Assembly (NCBI GenBank): GCA_963678705.1
Contig: OY783209.1
Span: 4,464,001 to 4,528,000 of the forward strand
Length of the DNA stretch: 64,000 nt
Reading direction: 5' to 3'
From: Panorpa germanica
Taxonomy: Eukaryota > Arthropoda > Insecta > Mecoptera > Panorpidae
In this document: positions 54,201-63,200 of the stretch, piece by piece
Position numbering within the stretch: the stretch's first letter is position 1
Layout: every line of letters begins with the position of its first letter
Notes under the pieces: generated by a model
What the model was told of the DNA's origin: nothing
Database searches by the model: none
Seen by the model: the letters and a program-made list of their open reading frames with translations, nothing else
Program-made: the position numbers and the translations under genes

Positions 54201-57200
54201 TTTCAGTTTTATCTGTATACAAATATAGTTACGTTTTCAAATACGGCAAAAATATCTAAATGCTTAACGTACCTAGATGCATTAAAAAACTAGAAATTTC
54301 GTTTTTGCAAAATTTTGCGATTTAGTTATTAAAGCTAGATTTCAGAAAAAAATTACTTTGTAAATTAATATTTGTTGCTAACTGTTGTTATTATAAATAA
54401 TGCGTAATTTGTTATTTATTAAATTATCTATTATTGTTTATATAAACACAGGCCCCAAAATAAAAATTTTGCAAAATATTTTGTTTGAATTATTTTATCA
54501 CTTACAACTTAAACTTAATCAATTACTTTATCACTATATTTCACACAACTTTTAACACTTTTTTATATTTGTTTATATAAAAAACCACGTGGTTATATAA
54601 AATATAAACAAAAAAATAATAATTAGATAATTTATAAAATATATATTTCTTATATACATACACCAAATAATAATAAAAATTTCAGTTAGTTAAGTATTAT
54701 TTGTAATTATATTATATCGGATCGTATTTGATCAAATCAAATCGCGGATTGCAGATCACTTTCTTTTCACCTTCTCAGTGAACCGCGGATAAGAACTAAC
54801 TGCGGGTGTACCTGTTGAGAGACAGACGAGAGTGACTGAGATGTTGATGTAGGAGGGCGTAGGGTGAGGGGTGGGGGCGGGGGTCTAGTGACACGGCTGT
54901 TACGGCAAAGACTACAACTCGCGGGTTGCGAACAAAACTCGAAACTGTATTAATAATGCTAATAAAATATGATTATTATTATTATTAACAACCGGTTTCT
55001 ATGTATGCTTTGTTATTATTATGATGTCTATTGTATGTATTGTATAATACTATATATGTGTGCGTTTTTTAGCTGGTTTTTAAGACTAGGATAACATCAT
55101 AAATGTTACTTCGTAAATTATTTATTTATTGTGTATTTTATTTTAAAGTTGTAGAAAAATATTTTTAAAATGTGCTTTTCAAGTGAGTGTTATTTCGACA
55201 TTGACGCATTTGACAAATTGACAGATATATAGTGTTAAACCTCCGCTGGATTTTTTTCGTGGGGAATTTAAAATTTCAAATGACTGTTGTTATTGCAACG
55301 ATGCACAAGCAAGTAACGCACTCAAGAAATGATTCTGGATGAATCTGTTCTGTGTTTCTTTTATAAACTAATGTTATAATTTTTTATAAATTTTTTTGAT
55401 ATAATAAATCAAAGTGTTTCTCTTTCTATTCCTCGTCTCAGAATTTATAAAGTACCTGTGCTCACATTCACAAAACACCTGTAGTGCTTTACTGTTTCCG
55501 TGCGCAGTTTTAAAAAGTATCTCTCGCGCCCAGAATGTAAGCTTTTATTTTTTGATTACTATTCATATTTATTTTAAAGTTTTAGAAAATTAACACTAAA
55601 GTTTTATTGAAAAACAATAGATTCTATTGTTTCTGTTGTAGAAAATGATTAAAGGTAAAAAGTACAATTATTAATTAATATCATAATATTTATTTGTAAT
55701 AATTATGTGTTAACATTATACATTTTAGTTGACATATAGATGCTATCCCTTTCATTTCTGTATAGACTTCATCATGACTTGGGTTTTACTGCCTGACAAA
55801 GAAACAACATTTTTGCTCTTGCACTTTATATATGATATGTATTTAATATGATTGTAAAAAGAATACTATCTCTTTCCAACAAATATCTATTTCATGGTGT
55901 ACATAAGATGTTATTCGATTGCATTCGTATTTGTTCGGATTTAATCGGATCAAAATATATTACCGAAACATTTAGTCGAACGTCATACGATGGTCTTCTA
56001 TAATTAGAAATAACAATTTATTTGTTTTTGAAATATCTGTACATAACCAATAAATAATGTTTTTACAATATACCATAAAATCGAAACACTACTTGAAAAT
56101 TCACACAATTAAAATTTAATACATTATGATTATATAATAATACTTAAGTAACAGATAATGAAGAGTTATTTAATTATCTTAAAATCGGTTTGTTAATTAA
56201 TTGAAACAATGTTTAATATATTTAAATATGTCCATGATTAATATGCAAGAAATTCATTGACCTTGATGATGAGAGATTGTGAGCTCCAGCTCTACCTCTA
56301 GCTCTAGCTCTAGCTCCGGTATAGAAACACCGCCGTCTATATCTAATGGACACAGAAAACAAAGATCTGCGGTTATACTGGGTTCTTGTTTGGTATAATT
56401 TATGTTTTAACTGGTTATTAGTAGCTTATGATATTTGATACATTGTATTATGCCATACTTAGGCCATAAATCTTGGATAAAAGTAAACATGTTTATGTCT
56501 ATTCTATACCAGTTCTATCGCAAATCATCGAAAATGAGTGGTAAAGTGTTTTGTCGATCTGTGCCTACAAATACAGACCCGAAATAATCCGACAAACGAA
56601 GAAAAATCGAAGTCAAACACTTAAACTAATTCTCTCATATAACAATTTATGAAAAATAATTTATCTAAGAAACACACCTATGTTTTTGTGCAATTTTCTT
56701 TACATATTACTTTTAACTATTTTTAGAGCGATCGCAGACTGGACTTAACTATCTTATGACAATCTGGGTGTCCAATATTTGGGAACTGTCACACTTAAGA
56801 CAAAGTCTTTATATTTCAAAATTAATTTCTAAATTTAAGTACTGTTAACAACATATGGCAACACCAAGTCTTGCTTTCTCTCCCATCAAATTTAATACAT
56901 AAACAAGATGAGTTCTCCAAATGGGAATTATGGGAGGTAACATATGTAATTGTAAGTTGTATAATGTACAAGCTAAAATATGAGTTTCACTGTCGACTTA
57001 AACATGCGCTAATTAACCTTTAACATTCTTAAACACTCTAAAATGAACCATACACATACAGTAATTGTTATATAACAATTTACTTTTATAAACAAAGTGT
57101 ATTCATACATCTTGTATAGGAAATATGCCAACGACGCAATGTCGGTGTTCATTTTGACGTAATGCTGACAAAAAGAAAGTTGCCAGTTTTTGTAGGTTAT

Positions 57201-60200
57201 GTTGTGTTTTTTTTAAAATGCACCAGTTGTTTTTATTTAGTAAATTGCCTGTTGATTGTCAACCAGTAACAATCACAAATATTTATTTATTTAATGTAAT
57301 TAAACATTGTTTATATAATTTGAATTCATTTTAAAACAAATAAATACTAAAATATAACGTCGGAGTATTTCCGCTACTAATTCTACTTCCGACGATATAC
57401 TAATATATTGGTAGTTTTTATGCTGTCTTATCTGACCAGATCTTATTCACTAATGAACCTATTTGTTTCACCCCACAAAAACATGCTGGAAATTGTTTTG
57501 GTATTTATATCATTTGAACATGATAATAGAAAACTAAAGTATAGGCAACCATTCCAACTCTAGTATTTTTTGTAGAATAGGTACATAAGTAGTTCTCTTA
57601 GGCCTCTATTTTGTAATAATAATAATAATTTAATATTTGAAGGTAAACACTGTAAAGGAAAAGTCGCGCAGAAATAAATACGCGCCGCAAATTTGCATCA
57701 AATTGCGAATTGCGAAGTATTACAAAGTTGCGAATTTATTACCGCCAGATTTTTTAACGCATTGCGGACCTACCCTTAGAAATGAGCGCCTAAACATTTA
57801 TCAATCAATTTTTTAAACAGCGTAGCCTAACTTTATTGAAAATCTGTTGTCAAAACCTGCTTTTGTCTTAAATTCTTTAAAATCATTCTGTTTATTAATA
57901 AAACTTTATTGTTAGCTAACAAAATATTTCTGATCATATCAGATTTAAAAAGACGAAAGTTTAATGCAGATAAACTAAAAATAAAATTTAAAAATTCCTT
58001 TTATTTATAAATGATATCTATTTTTCAAAGCGTGCAAATATGCAGATAAAAATTAATGGTATGAAATCTTAAATGTTAACATTACAGATGACACCCTCAT
58101 TGAATAAATTATATAGAAAATATTAATTATATTTCTTCTTTTAATTAATAATTAATCCAATCACCTCTAACTATATACCTACATCAAGTTTACTAGCAAA
58201 TCATGGCAGTTATCTTCTCTTTCTTCTTCTTCTTCTTCTTGAATGCTTTACTAGTTTGCCTTCATTTCTATACCATTGCAACATTCAATACTTTTACGAA
58301 ATCAACATACCTTCGTTGAACACAAATGACTCTGCCTCATTATGCGCAGTTATTGATTTGGTATTACACCATAACTAAATATTTTAACAATAGATAAAAT
58401 AATATTATTTACTCTTTCAATATTTGTTTTGTAATCTAATAGTTACATTGTTAAATATTCTTTTCCAACATGAGACACCCATGTAGACAATCTGACATTT
58501 TTAAGGTGGTAACATAACCTTGAAATTTTGAAATTATTTATATAGTATAACTATTGCATATAAGTAGCGATATGATTATGTACATTTTGATTAACAAAAT
58601 TATTTTTATTTTCAGAACCCACCCTTCAACCGCCGCCCCCTATTCAACCTCTGGAAATATTTAGTGAAATAAGTCTTGACCCCGATTCACAAGATACAAA
58701 TAATCAATATACCATTCACGATAATTCTTATTATACTCAAAATTTAAATCCTCTAGAAGAATCAAGTTCAATAAATCGAAATCCTTCACAATCTCCTTTT
58801 TCTCCTGTTAATCCCTTATCTAGCTTAACAAATCCAGCCGCACAGTTTACTGCATCTTTATCCCAATTACCATCTGTAGCTTCATCTGTTTTTTCTTCGT
58901 TTTCGAGTATTTTGGGAAGAACTTCTGCTGTTGTTAACCCGCCAAAACCGCCTGAAGTTGAGTATAAATCATCGCTTGATAACCTGCTCGGTGGATATGA
59001 CAATAGGTAAGGACAAAGCTTAAAATAAGAATTAATTACTTCAACTTTTTAATAAATGTTTGTTTTAGTAACCAGTATTCAGCTGCGCCTGTGCCATTAA
59101 TACCTGCAACACAATATACTTCAACTACGCCTGAAACTACTGCAAGGGATGTTGATCCACTACCTCCTGTGCCTATTTATTCGGGAAGTTCAACACAAAT
59201 TCCTTCTTCAGCGCCTCCAACGTTAGGTAATATAATTATTTAAAGAACATATTAATATTATTATATCATAATAACGTATGGAATGTTCTTTAAAGGTGGA
59301 AGCAACAACTACCGCCTTCACAGAAAAAAGACCTACGCTCAAGTACCAGGTTTATGCCGGACGGATACTCCTGCTGCTTTTAAACCACAAGATCAGTTTG
59401 TGCCTTTAAGTCAATCGTCTTCCAATTTACCTCCTTTACCTGTAGCACCCGTACAAGTATCTTTTGACGGAAATTCAACTTCTAATGAAGTAAATTTAGG
59501 ATCCGTTCAACCGCAACATCAAATATTTCCGCCTTTTCCACAATTTTCCAATACTGGTAATTCTTTAAGCAACGCCCATTTATATGATAACTCGATACCC
59601 ACCAGTATACATCCAAGTTCAGGAAATTTGAGTGAATATCCAAGTTCTACTGCCGCTCAAGAACACAGTCAAAGTAATATTCCCTATTGGTCTTCTGTGC
59701 CAACTAATTTAAGCCAAGTACACTCTCCGAATATTTTCAATCCAGCGTCAGCGTTTGAACAACCTACAACTAAATCAGATAATTCAAGTTTACCTCCTGC
59801 GACATTACCAAATCCGAATACCAGCGCAACCTTTGCAACTAATATTGCTCCAGTTCTATTTTCACCGTTGCAGCCTGATAATTCGTTGCCACCAGTTACA
59901 TCTTCTCATCAAAATCAAGAAACGCTGAGTAAATCTATAGCGCCTGAACAGCATACAATAACAAATTTGCCACCCCCACCATCATCTTCATTGCATCAAA
60001 TTAAAAGTGTGTCTGCCAATTCTTCTGATTTGCAAAACATTCAGTCTAGTCAGTTACCACCTCCTCCCATTTTTTCGGGATTTTCTTCTTCCCCACAAAT
60101 TCAAAGCGTGCCACCTAACCTCACCGGTCATATAAACTACTCTCAGAGTCCATTGCAACCTGCACCTAAAAGTGTATCTCCATCCCCACACGTTCAAGGA

Positions 60201-63200
60201 CAATCGTCCGCTTTTATAAACAGTCCACCAACATCTGCACCTTTACCCCCTCCTCCTACAGGTGGTGTTTCATCTTTCCGGAAACAAGATTTATATAAAA
60301 GCTCTCCGTTTTCCAATTATCCTAAACCACCACAACTTAACACCTCTACATCTCAAGCTGGGCCACTTTTCACAGGTTTACCTCCGAAACCAAATCTTTT
60401 TCCGGCTTCACCACCTTCTGTAGCTCCTGCTGGCCTAACACAAAACGTTCAAATTTTCAATCCAGCTATTTTTGGTGCTGCGGAAAATAATACGTCCTCT
60501 ACTCAACCGATTCCAACAACTGATAATATAAATTACAGTAATCCTTCATCTTTTTTTTCACAAAGTAATAATTTAATTCAAGGACCAAATAGTATAGCTA
60601 ATACTCCAAGCAACCCTTCCGGCAATCTACCTTTCAATAATCAAACACCTGCAGTGAATTCTGGACGATCCTCTGTTACAAGTTTCACTTCTAACTTACC
60701 TTCTGAACGGAATAGTGAATCTCCTGCAACCATAATTCCCGACACAAACGACTTAAGTAGAAACTTAAGTGCACCAAAAATAACGAAATTAACTACCGAG
60801 GAAGCTATTGTACAGGAACCCAGTCCACAGGCGCAAGGTCAAGAGGAAGTTCCAATAGCACAGCCGGAAATTAGTGCCAAGTCATATTTTGAACAAAATT
60901 ATTTTCCTAATAACCCATCTGAGTCTACTGACGGTAAATCTTTCGTTATTCAACAACCGGACAATAATTTGTTGTCATCCTTCAGCAATAATTCTCCGGA
61001 GCAAAATTCCGCAAATTATTATCAACCTCCTAGTGCAGCAGACTTTTTTGATTCGTCATACGCTCTCAATCATAATATAACTGATACAGTAACACAGTTT
61101 GCGCAATCAACGCCTAACTTCTTTACTCAGCAACACTCCACTTCTCCATATTTTCCACCTACAAATATCTATTCCGATTCATCTAATATAATGGCATCAT
61201 CAGATATGACATTGCCTCAAGATTTTGCAGGAATGCAGTTTACGGGCAGCAATGCTGAAATAGAAAATTTGGTATATCGACCGGTTTATCAGCATTGGTT
61301 TTATAAGAAGGATAATGATACAAAAGCAATTTGGGAACCTTTTTCTATGGTTGATTCCATGGCATTAGAAGAAGCTTGCACAGGAGGTATTTCAGATATA
61401 ATAGCCGGTACATATAAATATAACTCTTTTACAATGTTTTTCATATTTCCAGCAGCTCCAGATGATTTAGTTCCCACAGATGGAGGACGTTATGACGTAA
61501 ACATATGTACAAGAATGCGCGTTCCAGTTTTTTGGACAGGAAATCCTACGGAAGTTCGTAGATGTTCATGGTTCTTTAAAACTGTAGACTCTAGATTTAT
61601 ACCTTATGAGGAACCCGTTGCATCACGACTTGAAGATGAATATAGATTAGCCATGGAGACCAATGACTGGCATCGCCGTGTTTCTCTACCCAATGGCGAA
61701 ACAGTTGTATTTCACGGTCCGCTTGTGATTGTACATTTTCTACAAGCACAAAGTCCAGACGCTTGGGGAAACACACCAGTAAGTCATATATTGACACGTC
61801 TAATTTCATAGTATAAATTCTTACGCTTAAATCTATTTTTATATTTAGCAAACTGCAAATAGACCACGCGTGGTTAAACGTGGAGTTGATGAATTTGATA
61901 TTAACGACGGTGATCCAAAAGAGGTGGATCATTTGTTATTCCTAGTCCATGGTATTGGATCCGTTTGTGATTTGAAGTTTAGAACTGTAGAAGAAGTTGG
62001 TAAGCATTTTTATTTCACAAACAATTTTCTGTTGAGGTGTACAATGCAAACTAACATTTCCAATTTCATAGTTGACGAATTCAGAAGCTCGTCTTTGCAA
62101 CTTCTGCAGTCTCATTATCGATCAGCTTGCAGTCGTGGAGAAGTTAATCGTGTTGAAGTACTGCCTGTGTCGTGGCATGGGAAGTTGCATTCTGATGAAA
62201 CTGGCATTGATAAGAAACTGAAGGCCATTACACTCGAATCAATCCCGAAGCTAAGGAATTTTACGAACGACACTCTGTTAGATGTTTTATTCTACACAAG
62301 TCCCATGTTTTGCGAGGTATATAGATTTTTAAGGTTGTTGTGACATTGAAATGAAGTCGTGTGTGTGTGTACTACAACGTATTTATTATTTTTAGAATAT
62401 CATGCAAACTGTTGGAAGTGAACTCAACCGTTTGTACGCCCTGTTTCAAAAGCGAAATCCCTCTTTTAAAGGAGGGGTATCTTTAGGGGGACATAGCTTG
62501 GGGTCACTGATTTTGTTTGATCTATTATGTCATCAAAAGCCGGCTGGAGCAACAGATAAACATAGCTCAACTGTTGTTGAGAATCAATCGCAGGTATTTT
62601 AAAATATTACAATAATTAACACAAATAAATGAGTTTGACTTACTTATGAACATACTGTATAGGATAACGAACAGGATAAGGAGAAAGAAGGAGATACTAT
62701 TAAACCTTTAAAGCGTGGACTTTCACGCAAAATTAGTTACGTAATAGGGCATGCCGGAACTGGCCAGCCTTTCATCAAATATCCTCAATTGGACTTCTAT
62801 CCCAATAGTTTCTTCGCATTGGGATCTCCCATCGGTATGTATTTCGATTTTAATTGTTGCTGAATCTAATAGAAATGGATAATGATATAATTTTCTGTAA
62901 GGATGAATAAATTTGTATTGTGTTCGATTTGTAGGCATGTTTGTAACAGTTCGAGGAATTGATTCTCTTGGATTAGATTTTGCGCTTCCTACATGCCCCA
63001 ACTTCTTTAATATTTTCCATCCGTACGATCCCGTTGCTTACAGAGTAGAAGCCCTAGTCAATCCAGATACAAGCGGTTTACGACCGGTTCTTATACCGCA
63101 TCATAAAGGAAGAAAAAGAATGCATTTAGGTAATAACTCGTTAAATAAACATACTGCTACATGTTGCTATGCTGTTGTCATGTTTGCATTTGCAGGGGCA

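Larger units (their letters stand above)
44373..58615. other. 14 kb gene-free remainder of SEC23IP intron 1
   Basis: It lies between the 5' end of the nested vWA gene and SEC23IP exon 2. No exon is recognised. It holds two GTTCAAATT hairpins (45451, 50611), a palindromic block (47055-47290), a 650 bp GGCCCTATTCCT element (48091-48742), a G-rich patch (54855-54883), and short simple repeats (56281-56318, 58219-58240). Three related TCAACATGCGA segments occur near 49303, 50810 and 52500. Confidence 0.5.
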
